Shown here one piece after another: positions 19,123-28,900 of a stretch of 64,000 nucleotides of DNA. This DNA is from Morganella morganii (GTDB lineage: Bacteria; Pseudomonadota; Gammaproteobacteria; Enterobacterales; Enterobacteriaceae). Where the stretch lies: contig NZ_CP069157.1 of NCBI RefSeq assembly GCF_019243775.1, positions 2,232,001 through 2,296,000 on the forward strand, written 5' to 3'. How positions within the stretch are numbered: the stretch's first letter is position 1; each line of letters starts with the position of its first letter. The translations under genes were made by a program, and so were the position numbers. The notes beneath the pieces were generated by a model that saw nothing but the letters and a program-made list of their open reading frames with translations, did no database searches and was not told the origin of the DNA.

Positions 19123-19929
19123 TTAATTTGACGGATACACTTTAAAGATTTCAGACAGCAGCACGCTGTTGCCTATGCCCACATCCAGCAGCGGTGCATC
19201 CGCTCCCGGTGTCACGCCATTCACTTTCGCGTATTTCAGTCTGACGACGCCGCTTTTCGGGATCTCTTCACCCTTCATGGTGGCTTTTACCTCAAAGGTG
19301 TATTTCCCTTTGGTATCGGCAACCAGATCACCATTGTCATTGCGGCCGTCCCAGGTCTTGTCGTAGATATCCGGTTTGGTTTCACCGTCAATCGTGATGG
19401 TTCTGACAATTCCTTTATTTCTGTCGCGGATGGTTATCTCAATTTTGTCCGCCGGTTTGGCGAGGAAGAAACCGAACGGCGAGGATTCAAATCCGCTGCC
19501 GCTGCTGTCATCACCACCGTTATCATCCGCAAACGGCGCAATTGATGTGTCATCACCCGGCGGCGGGTTATCGGCTTTCACACGGGTGGTGCCGTCACCG
19601 GTTGGTACCAGGACCAGGTCGCTGCCCGGGATCAGGACATTTTTCCCGACCAGTTGTGTTGCCTGTAATGACTGTCCGGAGTTAATTTGTTTTGAAATAC
19701 CGCTGACACTGTCATTCAGGCTGTTCATGCTTTCCAGGGTGGCGATTTGCGCCAGCTGACTGGTCAGATCCGTGTTATCCATCGGTTTGGTCGGATCCTG
19801 GTTCTGCATCTGCGTGACGATCATTTTCAGAAAGGTGTCCCGCATATCGTCACTCTGACTTTTTTGCGGCTTTTTCTGCGCATCAATGTCGTTATTGACC
19901 GGATCATTGGTTGCTGCATTAATCCCCAT
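19123..19929 (-). CDS. flgD: Hook-capping protein FlgD with an acidic insertion
   Basis: FlgD is the scaffold cap under which hook subunits fold. The 268-aa product has the N-terminal cap helix region (TFLKMIVTQMQNQDPTKPMD, LTSQLAQIATLESMNSL) and a C-terminal Ig/FlgD-tudor region (PADKIEITI, YDKTWDGRNDNGDLV). E. coli FlgD is 231 aa; most of the extra length is an Asp/Gly/Ser/Pro-rich stretch at about residues 118-150 (PPPGDD..ADDNGGDDSSGSG) between the two parts. It looks like a flexible, secreted linker. Otherwise ordinary. Confidence 0.95.
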   Translation of the reverse strand: MGINAATNDPVNNDIDAQKKPQKSQSDDMRDTFLKMIVTQMQNQDPTKPMDNTDLTSQLAQIATLESMNSLNDSVSGISKQINSGQSLQATQLVGKNVLIPGSDLVLVPTGDGTTRVKADNPPPGDDTSIAPFADDNGGDDSSGSGFESSPFGFFLAKPADKIEITIRDRNKGIVRTITIDGETKPDIYDKTWDGRNDNGDLVADTKGKYTFEVKATMKGEEIPKSGVVRLKYAKVNGVTPGADAPLLDVGIGNSVLLSEIFKVYPSN

Positions 19930-19940
19930 GACTCACTCCG

Positions 19941-20345
19941 TTACTGTCCGAGGGTTAAGGTTTTCTGCAACAGCACTTTGGCTGTGTTCATCACTTCCAG
20001 GTTTGCCTGATAACTGCGGGAGGCGGAAATGGTGTTAATCATTTCACCCACAGTGTCCACATTCGGCATCCGCACATAGCCCTTTTCATCCGCCAGCGGA
20101 TGACCGGGTTTGTACTCCAGACGCGGCGGAGCCGGGTCTTCAATCAACTGGCTGACTTTCACGCCGCCGATGTCATAGCGCCCCTGCGGCGCGGTCTGAA
20201 ACATTACCTGTTTCGCGCGGTACGGTTCGCCATCCGGCCCTGCCACACTTTCGGCGTTCGCCATGTTACTGGCGCTAACGTTCAGACGCTGGGACTGCGC
20301 GGTCAGTGCGGAGGCGGAAATATCAAAAATACTCAGTAGTGCCAT
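19941..20345 (-). CDS. flgC: Flagellar proximal rod protein FlgC
   Basis: FlgC is a proximal rod subunit. The 134-aa product shows [20 protein letters not shown] at the N-terminus, [20 protein letters not shown] and the C-terminal [20 protein letters not shown]. Length equals enteric FlgC (134). Lies 5 nt after flgB and 11 nt before flgD. Confidence 0.98.
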   Translation of the reverse strand: MALLSIFDISASALTAQSQRLNVSASNMANAESVAGPDGEPYRAKQVMFQTAPQGRYDIGGVKVSQLIEDPAPPRLEYKPGHPLADEKGYVRMPNVDTVGEMINTISASRSYQANLEVMNTAKVLLQKTLTLGQ

Positions 20346-20350
20346 CAGAA

Positions 20351-20767
20351 TTACCCTTGCTGTAAGACGGCCAGCATGCTTTTCACGCGGCTGTTAATAA
20401 AGGTCAGGTCAGCCTGATATTTCAGGGTGTTATCAGCAAACTGACTGCGTTCAACATCCATATCCACGGTATTGCCGTCCATCGATGTCTGATACGGCAC
20501 CCGGTATTTCAGATCAACCGCTGACGGTGTTGCGGCACCGTGTCCGCTGATATGACCTTTCGCGGTCACTGCCATCGCCAGACCGCCGTTCTTCACCGTG
20601 CCGTTATTCATCGCCTGTTTCAGCTGGCGGCTGAAATCGATATCCCGTGCCTGATACCCGGGGGTATCCGCATTGGCAATATTGGATGCCAGGATTGTCT
20701 GACGCGTTTCCCGCAGCGAAAGAGCCTGCTGCTGAAATGCAAACGTGGCATTTAACTTATCAAGCAT
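20351..20767 (-). CDS. flgB: Flagellar proximal rod protein FlgB
   Basis: FlgB is the first rod subunit in the operon. The 138-aa product has [39 protein letters not shown] and the C-terminal [17 protein letters not shown]. First gene of flgBCDEFGHIJ, divergent from flgA across a 175-bp space that should hold class II promoters. Confidence 0.97.
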   Translation of the reverse strand: MLDKLNATFAFQQQALSLRETRQTILASNIANADTPGYQARDIDFSRQLKQAMNNGTVKNGGLAMAVTAKGHISGHGAATPSAVDLKYRVPYQTSMDGNTVDMDVERSQFADNTLKYQADLTFINSRVKSMLAVLQQG

Positions 20768-20834
20768 GTCTGCCCTCTGTTGATGTGTTACGCCTGTTTT
20801 AGTGACAGGTATATTATCCGTCCCGTGAAAATCT

Positions 20835-20850
20835 AATGGCAGGATAAACG
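20835..20850. promoter_or_regulatory. Candidate FlhD4C2 half-site between flgA and flgB
   Basis: AATGGCAGGATAAACG resembles the FlhDC box written from memory for E. coli flgB (AATGGCAG followed by an A/T-rich ATA and CG). It lies in the divergent flgA-flgB space, where FlhDC acts in E. coli and Salmonella. Only one half was recognised. Confidence 0.4.
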
Positions 20851-20942
20851 CGAAATAACCAACCTATTTACCGGATTCAACAGTGAGGAAATTGCGTAAA
20901 CTGCGACCATCAGAAATAATCCCGTTTGTGAAGGAGAAGAGA

Positions 20943-21599
20943 ATGACACCCCGTTACCGCACCCTGTTTATCAGCGGATTACTGGTGTTTTCCGCCTCCG
21001 CACAGGCCGGGTTACCGGAAGAGATCAATCATTACTTCCGGCAGCTGCACCCGAAACCCATGCAGGTATCTGTCGAAATAAAAACCCCGATCGACCGCTG
21101 GCCCGCCTGTAAAGATCCCGTACTGCAACTGCCTGCGGGCGGACGTAACACCGGCAATATTTCACTGCCGGTGTTATGCGGAAAAAAACGCACCTTTATG
21201 CAGCTGACAGTCAATGTCACCGGTCAGTATTACGTGGCAACCCGTCAGATTCAGCGCGGTGAGACTGTTCAGCTTGTGGATATCGGCACAAAACGCGGTT
21301 TACTTCACAAATTGCCTGCGGGCGCGGTTACCGATAAAATAGCCCTCCGCGGTGCCATTGCCCTGCGCAATATTGATGCCGGGCAGACCTATGTCGCCTC
21401 CATGACCCGCAAACCCTGGGCAATAAAAGCCGGACAAAGCGTTTTTGTCATGGCGGATGGTGATAATTTCTCGGTAAAATATGAAGGCCGTGCCATTAAT
21501 AATGCCGCCGCCGGAACTACTATCCGGGTCCGGCTGGTGAATGGTCAGGTGGTCAGCGGTGAAGCCCTTGAAAACGGCAGCGTGAAAGTATCACTGTAG
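20943..21599 (+). CDS. flgA: Flagellar P-ring assembly chaperone FlgA
   Basis: FlgA is the periplasmic chaperone for FlgI. The 218-aa precursor has a Sec signal peptide (cleavage AQA-G near residue 22), then a SAF-type domain with YYVATRQIQRGETVQLVDIG, RNIDAGQTYVASMTRKPWAI and RVRLVNGQVVSGEALENGSV. ATG 20943 follows AAGGAGAAGAG; a longer frame from 20883 would bury the signal peptide. Confidence 0.95.
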   Translation: MTPRYRTLFISGLLVFSASAQAGLPEEINHYFRQLHPKPMQVSVEIKTPIDRWPACKDPVLQLPAGGRNTGNISLPVLCGKKRTFMQLTVNVTGQYYVATRQIQRGETVQLVDIGTKRGLLHKLPAGAVTDKIALRGAIALRNIDAGQTYVASMTRKPWAIKAGQSVFVMADGDNFSVKYEGRAINNAAAGTTIRVRLVNGQVVSGEALENGSVKVSL

Positions 21600-21626
21600 T
21601 TATATGCTGCGTGATGAATTTAGTTA

Positions 21627-21653
21627 TAAAGTTTCAGATAAGATTGCCGATAA
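21627..21653 (+). promoter_or_regulatory. Sigma-28 (FliA) promoter for flgMN
   Basis: TAAAGTTT, an 11-nt spacer, then GCCGATAA: an exact match to the enterobacterial sigma-28 consensus. It lies about 60 bp upstream of flgM. As in Salmonella, flgM would be made both from the flgA class II transcript and from this class III promoter, closing the feedback loop with FliA. Confidence 0.95.
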
Positions 21654-21713
21654 ACAATGAGCACAAGGGAGGCGCCCCTCCATCTCATACAGATCGGGAA
21701 AAGGAAAACAGAT

Positions 21714-22034
21714 ATGGCAATTGAGCAAACATCCGCGATTTCAGCACTGACAAAAGTGACTAACCGCGACCCGAAAGAGCTGACCGCGCCGGTGCGCGAT
21801 AAAAAAGTTCAGGCAGAAGAGACTGTCCGCGAAAGTGCATTTTCGCCGAGTGAACTTCAGAAGCAGCTGCTTGCGCCGGGTAAAAACGACATTAATACTG
21901 CACGGGTGGCAGAAATCAAACAGGCCCTGAAAGACGGCACATTACGGATGGATGCCGGTAAAATCGCTGACGGTCTGCTGCGCGATGCGCATGAGTGCAT
22001 GTTATCCATGGACAGCGCCGATAAAAATGACTGA
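21714..22034 (+). CDS. flgM: Anti-sigma-28 factor FlgM
   Basis: FlgM binds FliA and is secreted through the finished hook, releasing late gene expression. The 106-aa product is polar and largely disordered at the N-terminus, with the sigma-binding C-terminal half INTARVAEIKQALKDGTLRM and GKIADGLLRDAHECML. ATG 21714 follows GGGAAAAGGAAA. An in-frame ATG at 21657 sits essentially at the transcription start and is unlikely. Overlaps flgN by 8 nt. Confidence 0.95.
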   Translation: MAIEQTSAISALTKVTNRDPKELTAPVRDKKVQAEETVRESAFSPSELQKQLLAPGKNDINTARVAEIKQALKDGTLRMDAGKIADGLLRDAHECMLSMDSADKND

Positions 22035-22467
22035 TCAACTTCTGCCGCTGCTGGATCAACAACTCTCTCATTTACAGTCACTGCATCAGGTGATGAAAAA
22101 TGAAGAGTTGTTACTCGGCTACCCGCGTGTTCCGCAGTCTCCGTTTCAGGAAGCCACGGAACAGAAACGGTTTCTGGTTGCCGCTATCGGCCATAATGAA
22201 ACCCGCCGCCAGGCACTTGAGCAGGAAGCCGGGCTGTGTGCACCTTATGACAATAATGAAACCATGCACACTGTCTGGAATGCGATTAAAGACCTTACTC
22301 TGACGCTGAAAGAGATGAATTACCGCAATCATCAGATGCTGAAACTGCATATGCAGTTTAATCAGGAGCGGCTGGATTTTATGAAAAAACATAATAACCA
22401 GGCGACTTACGGCGCTGACGGCCAGGAATCCCGCACACCGGCACTCGGTAAAAAAATCTCTGTCTGA
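22027..22467 (+). CDS. flgN: FlgK/FlgL export chaperone FlgN
   Basis: FlgN is the cytoplasmic chaperone for the hook-associated proteins FlgK and FlgL. The 146-aa product is helical, with LLDQQLSHLQSLHQVMKNEE near the N-terminus and LTLKEMNYRNHQMLKLHMQF in the conserved FlgN region. ATG 22027 overlaps the flgM stop. A terminator follows at once. Confidence 0.94.
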   Translation: MTDQLLPLLDQQLSHLQSLHQVMKNEELLLGYPRVPQSPFQEATEQKRFLVAAIGHNETRRQALEQEAGLCAPYDNNETMHTVWNAIKDLTLTLKEMNYRNHQMLKLHMQFNQERLDFMKKHNNQATYGADGQESRTPALGKKISV

Positions 22468-22470
22468 TCA

Positions 22471-22503
22471 TTAACTGCCCTTCCCCGGCAGTTAATTATT
22501 TTA
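22471..22503 (+). terminator. Terminator after flgMN
   Basis: Perfect 9-bp stem TTAACTGCC / GGCAGTTAA with a 7-nt loop, then TTATTTT. It isolates the Tc toxin genes from flagellar transcription. Confidence 0.82.
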
Positions 22504-22924
22504 ATATTATCTGTCCCTTATCTTTATTCCCGTTCTCACTTCTGTTTTCTGATCAATATTGTATCCCCCTTTACGCCCATATTACTGACTGCCGCCCGGC
22601 GGCATCCTGAATAACATCAGATATACAGCCATTCCTATATGAAAATATAAATTTATAATTCAAATCTATTATTACCCCATGGAAAATAAAATCATTTCTG
22701 CTTTAAAAATCAAATAAATAAATAAAACACCACAAAGTCAGCACATCATGCTAATCGTTCTGATTGACTATCCTCATTCCAAAACTGACACTCGACCTCA
22801 GTGACATATTCCGATAATTCTATTGTTTGCGAAACATAACATCAGTTAACAATAAATTTACGGAGTACTGAAAGGTACATTTCTGTGTCATTAACTAAAT
22901 TTCATATTTATAAGGCTATTGTCG
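22504..22924 (+). other. AT-rich upstream region of the Tc toxin genes
   Basis: About 420 bp with no gene, visibly AT-rich compared with the flanking flagellar genes (many runs such as AAATATAAATTTATAATT). No convincing sigma-70, sigma-28 or FNR element was recognised. Such composition often marks H-NS-bound horizontally acquired DNA. The promoter of the toxin genes must lie here because a terminator precedes it. Confidence 0.6.
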
Positions 22925-25900
22925 ATGGATAAAATAACCCGAATTCTCGAAAAGCTGAATCAGCAACGTAGTGGTGAAACAGTGACACTGGCAGATTTTA
23001 TGCCGATGTCCCTTGCCGAAGTCCGCAGCCTGGCGGGTGGCCGTTTGTCCCGTGAAGAAGCGCAACTACTTCACCGCGCGGCAATCAAAGAACAGCAGAA
23101 CAACATTCTGTATACTGCCCGTGCGCTGACCCGCGCCAACCCGCTGCTGAAAAAAGAGATGGGCGCTGCCCGCACTTACGGTGCGACGCCGTACGGCTAT
23201 AACGACATTATCATGCCGCGTGCCGATGAGTTTGCCGCACCCGGCGCGGTCTCTTCCATGTTCTCCCCGGCCGGCTATCTGACTGAGTTGTACCGCGAAG
23301 CCCGTGGCCTGCATCAGAAAGACAGTGTCAATAATCTGGACAAACGCCGTCCTGACCTGGCTAAGCTGGTGTTATCTCAGGAAAATCTGGATAAAGAGAT
23401 TTCCACCCTGTCACTGGCTAATGAGCAACAGGAAACGGCGCTGATGGCGCAAGCCGGTCAGACAGACAAAAACAAATATTATGAAACCCTGGCGACCTCC
23501 CGCCGCAGTGGTGTAACCCCGTATAACGCGCCGTTTGAGGGGATCCGTAACGCCCTGGCACAACAGGATTTTGTTCTGCCGGACCATGTGCTGAGCAAAG
23601 GTGCGGAATCTGCTGCACAAATGGCGTTATACGCCGGTATCTCACCGGAGTTATATGCGATTCTGACAGAAAAAACAGACGGATTAAGTGAAGCAGCAAC
23701 CGAAGCGCTGCTGAAGAAAAACTTCCCGGGCGTCAATACCGACAACCTGATGAACCCGGATGCGCTGGCCAATTATTATGAGTTGCCGCGGGATGAGGTT
23801 CAGGCATTACTGGAGATAACTATTCCGTACGGTTCATCACTGAAAAATATACACAATCTGTACGGACAAAATAAAACACAGATAATAAAAGCCGGAGACA
23901 CAGACGGTGATGTCTTTTATACATTAACTCACACCCGACTGAAAAATGAATATGCAGTCAGGGTAAATTTCGAATATATTGACCTTATTCCGCTGGGTAA
24001 TAATCAATTTTATATTAATTTCAGTATAAGTTATCTTGATCAGGCGACTTCTGGTCTGCATATCGGCGTTGTAACACCATACTCAAATTATCCGACAGAT
24101 ATTTATTCATCTGCTACCACGAACCCTGAGGAAGGGAAACACTACAGTATCCGGGGAACAATTCCTGCCGCCAAAGTAACACCAGAAATCACCATTTCGG
24201 TTTACACCACACCTGGCGTTAACTGGTATGGACACAGCACATTTACTGTCACCAAAACAACCACCGTTCCTTTACCACTACTACTCACCCTCAACAAAAT
24301 CCTGCGCCTGGCCAAAGCCACCGGTATAACCCCGCTGGAAACCCAGCGTGCATTAACCCGTCTGAAACTGAAAGACACCGATTCAGACGCAACCGTACTG
24401 CACCGCTTCTGTGAATTCCTGCTCTACCGTAAACGTTACAATATCAGCAGCGATGATGCTTTAATTCTGAGCGGTGCCACTATCAGCACTGTCAGCTATG
24501 ACGGGCAGCTCAGTCAGTTTGACCGGATGTTTAATAATCCGCCGCTTAATGGTGAGGTTTATTCGCTGGGGGGAAAAACGGTTAATACGGCAGAAAACAG
24601 TGAAGATAAACGTTTACCTTACCTGCTCAGAGCATTAGAGACAGATCGAAATGAAATAAATGATATACGCTGGCTGGTTAATGCCAGTAACACGGAGATA
24701 GAAAATACTCTCCGGCGAATCAGTGAAATGTATTTAGTCAAATTACTGGCTGATCTTTGCGGTATCACCGTTTCCCGGTTGTCTTTTTTGCATGGAATGT
24801 ACGATCATAAGATGCTTATTAAGAATCTTGACGACCCTGAGCGTCGGGGTATTATTAATTTCCTGTGGCAGACTAATGGTTGGCTGAGCAAGCAGGATAT
24901 CTCCGCTGACACACTCTCTCTGTTGACATTTTTATCAGCACCAAATCAGCCAACAGACGAAATGAACACGCTGCTCGATGCTCTGCGCAACGCCGGTATT
25001 GACAATAAAAATACGGATACACTTCGCGCCACTATGGCTCCGGTGATCGCCGGTACTATGCAATTAGAAAATCCTGAACAAGGGGAAGCCGTGCTGCGCT
25101 GGCTGGATAATAACCATCCGGATAAAGTGCCGCTGACCCGTGATTTCTGGGTTATGCTGATCAATAATAAAACTCCGGATTTACAGGCAAAATGGTGCCA
25201 GGCACTGGCACAACGGGTGTTAGTTATCCGGACACTGTCACTCAGTGGTGCTGAACTCCGGATACTGTCAACAGGCGCCCCCGTCAGTACCGTAAAAGAG
25301 CTGCGTGAAATCAGTGAGTTCCATCGTCTGGTCAACCGTTGTGGTAACAACGCCGGTAACGTACTGGAAAAGCTGAATAAAAGGGCTCTTAGCGTTTCGG
25401 ATCTGGAATCCTGTGCCAACATTCCTTATGCAATTATTCTTGGTGCACTGGGTATTGATCTTAACACCTCTATCACCACCTGGAAGCAACTGGCAAAATT
25501 ACCGGCCTGTATTGATATGGCTGATACCCTCCATATTCTGCCGGAAGAATTTACCAGCCTCTTCACCATCACCGAAAAAACTACCCCGACCTACAGCGAA
25601 CTGACTACCGTCGCCGGAAAATTACAGGCCGGTCTGAACGAACAGCTGACAAAACAACTGCAGGATCAGTCTGAACCGCGCCGCAGTGAAGCCCTCAGCG
25701 GAGAGTACCGTGCTCTGGTTATGGGTAAACCGCTGGCAAACCGTGATGATATCTGGCGTACACTGCTGATTGACGGCAAAGTCAGTGCTGAAATCACCAC
25801 CACACCGCTGGCGGATGCGATTGCCGGTATTCAGCTCTATATCAACCGCACTGTTGCCGGTGATGAGCCGGGGGCAGACAGTGCTGTGCTTGAGCGTCAG

Positions 25901-28900
25901 TTCTTTAAAGACTGGGATACCTATAATAAGCGCTACAGCACCTGGGCGGGTGTGTCTCAGTTAGTCTATTACCCGGAAAACTTCATTGACCCGACTATCC
26001 GCATTGGTCAGACCGGGATGATGAACACCATGCTGGAGCAGCTTTCTCAGAGCGAGCTTAACAGCGACACCCTGGAAAATGGCTTCCGCCAGTATCTCAC
26101 CGCCTTTGAACAGGTCGCTGACCTGAAAGTGGTCAGCGGTTATCATGATGCGGTTGATATTGATGAAGGTAATACCTGGTTTATCGGTGCCAGCCAGACT
26201 GAGCCGAAAAAATATTACTGGCGTAAGGCGGATCACAGCAAATGTCAGAACGGTCATTTTGCTGCCAATGCCTGGAGTGACTGGAAAGAAATTACCTGTG
26301 CTATTAATCCGTATCAGGATATGGTGCGTCCGGTGATTTTCCGTTCACGTCTTTATCTGCTATGGGTTGAAGAACAAGTACGGAAAGATGGCGAAGGTAA
26401 AAAGGATATTTCGTCTTTTACCCTGAAACTGACGCATATTAAATATGACGGCAGTTGGGCATCACCGTTCAGTTATGATGTGACCAATGAATTTGTTAAA
26501 ATGGAGGAGGGTCGTAAAGGATTATATTGCACTGAGAATCCCGGGAAAAATGCATTGACTGTTGCCTGCTATCTGGTTAAAGACAGCTACAACTTCAGTC
26601 AGAAGAAAATCACACCGCGCGATAACAATAAAGCGCAGGAAAAGACAGAGTATTTCGGGTGCTATATATTCTCCGACATGTCTTCAGAAAATATACCAGA
26701 TATCCGGAGTGTCCTGGAGTACACTGCGCCACAACTCGATACAACTACTATCACCAGGGTAAACAGCCTGCTACTGCACAGCTATAGCTCAACGCTCACC
26801 CCTGAAGGGGAAACCGGTACATCTAATGCAAATATCAGCCTGGACACAAAATATTATTATCTTTCAACATCCGGGAACAAAACACACCTCGTAGTTAACT
26901 CTGAAGCATGCGTTGCTATTCATGTGGATTTTATTCCGCCATTATTACGTCCTGAATTTATTAACCAACTGACTAAGGGCGCTAACTCTTACCGGACTGA
27001 GGGGACTGTTTACTCACCAGTGGGTGATTTTCCGGGCGGTGAATGTACTGTCAGCCTGACTGAATACATGACGCGGGGCATAAACATTATTTACCTGAGT
27101 ATACCCGGAAACGATAAAACATTACCTTTTGTTAATAGCGCAGAATTAGCACTGGCAACCCCTGATGGAGGTGCCCAATATGAATGTATACACTATGGTT
27201 CAGATAAAAACAGACACTATTTTACATGTAAAATAGATGAATTAATATCAGGTTACCCTGCTGATAAAATAAGTATCACATTTTTTATTAGAAATAAAAA
27301 CTCAAAACGGGAAAAAACAGGGGTCATAAAATATCGCGGAATTAATAAAAACCTGCATCAAGTCAACCTGAGAGATTGCTCACTTGAATATATTCATAAC
27401 GGCAATACAATTGGAACGTTTCAGACAATAAATCATGGCTTCGGGTACAAAAATGATGTTTTTGAAACCGATTATAATTTTGACGAGCATAAACTGGACA
27501 TCACTAATTTCATTCGTGACAAGGAAGTAAGCTTAACATTACAGGCTAAGTTTAAAAATAACAGTGTTGATATAGCCCGTAAGTACAAACTAAATATTAC
27601 TGTTCCCGGGATAAGCCCTCGTGCTATTTCCCTGTACACCGATAAAAACGGTGCCCAATATATGGAATGGGATGCTTACCGCACCCGGCTGAATACCCTG
27701 TTTGCCCGTCAGTTAATTGAAAAGGCCAACCGCGGGATTGATGCCGTGCTGTCACCGGAAACCCAGAATCTGCGTGAACCGAAGCCGGGACTGGGTACTT
27801 ATGTGACACTGACACTGAAACCGTATGACCCGGCTATTCATGGCAGTAACAGGAGATTTACAATTCAGCGTGGTGATGTTTTTAAGCTATATGATGTTTT
27901 CCCTGTTACGGATGGGATACTCAGTCAGGATTCAGCCACAGAGATTAAATTATTTATCCCGAATATAGCTGGCGCTTATAGCAATTATTATGCGGATACT
28001 GATCAACCTAAAAATAATACATTTTTCCTCCGCGCTAATTTCCAGAGTGGTGATTCATACTGGATTAGATTTCCACCCGACGGAAAAGGCGGATGGTACT
28101 TAGATACCAGTTATGATGGACACAACGGCACCTTCCCCGGTCTGGAATCTGTCTCCGGCCTGTCACAACCTGATGAGCCAATGGACTTCAGCGGTGCCAA
28201 TGCCCTCTATTTCTGGGAGCTGTTCTATTACACCCCGATGATGGTGGCCATGCGTCTGTTACAGGAGCAGAACTTTACCGAAGCCAACCGCTGGTTAAGC
28301 TATATCTGGCGCTCTGCTGCAGATGGTGCCGGTGACTGGCGCGTGCGTCCGCTGAAAGAGGATACCTCCTGGAACGCCGATCCGCTGGATTCGGTTGACC
28401 CGGATGCCGTCGCTCAGAATGACCCGATGCACTACAAAGTCAGCACCCTGATGAAACTGCTCGATCTGCTGATTGCCCGTGGTGACAGCGCTTACCGCAT
28501 GTTGGAGCGTGATACCCTCAATGAAGCGAAAATGTGGTATATGCAGGCACTGGGGCTGCTGGGCGATAAACCACTGACAACCATCAGTGGTGCCTGGAGT
28601 AACCCGGCACTGAGTGACGCGGCAGATAAAACTCAGGCAAAACAGTTCCATGACGAAATCAGCCGTATCCGCAGCGGCGGCCTCCTGCCGGAGGTCCGTA
28701 CTGCCAATACCCTGACCGGATTGTTCCGGCCACAGCAAAACGAAAAACTGCTCGGCTACTGGCATATGCTGGAAATGCGCCTGTTTAACTTGCGTAATAA
28801 TCTCTCCATTGATGGCCAGCCGCTGTCGCTGCCGGTCTTTGCCGCGCCGGCTGACCCGGCGGCACTGCTCAGTGCTGCCGCGGCTGCCTCCGGCGGAAGC

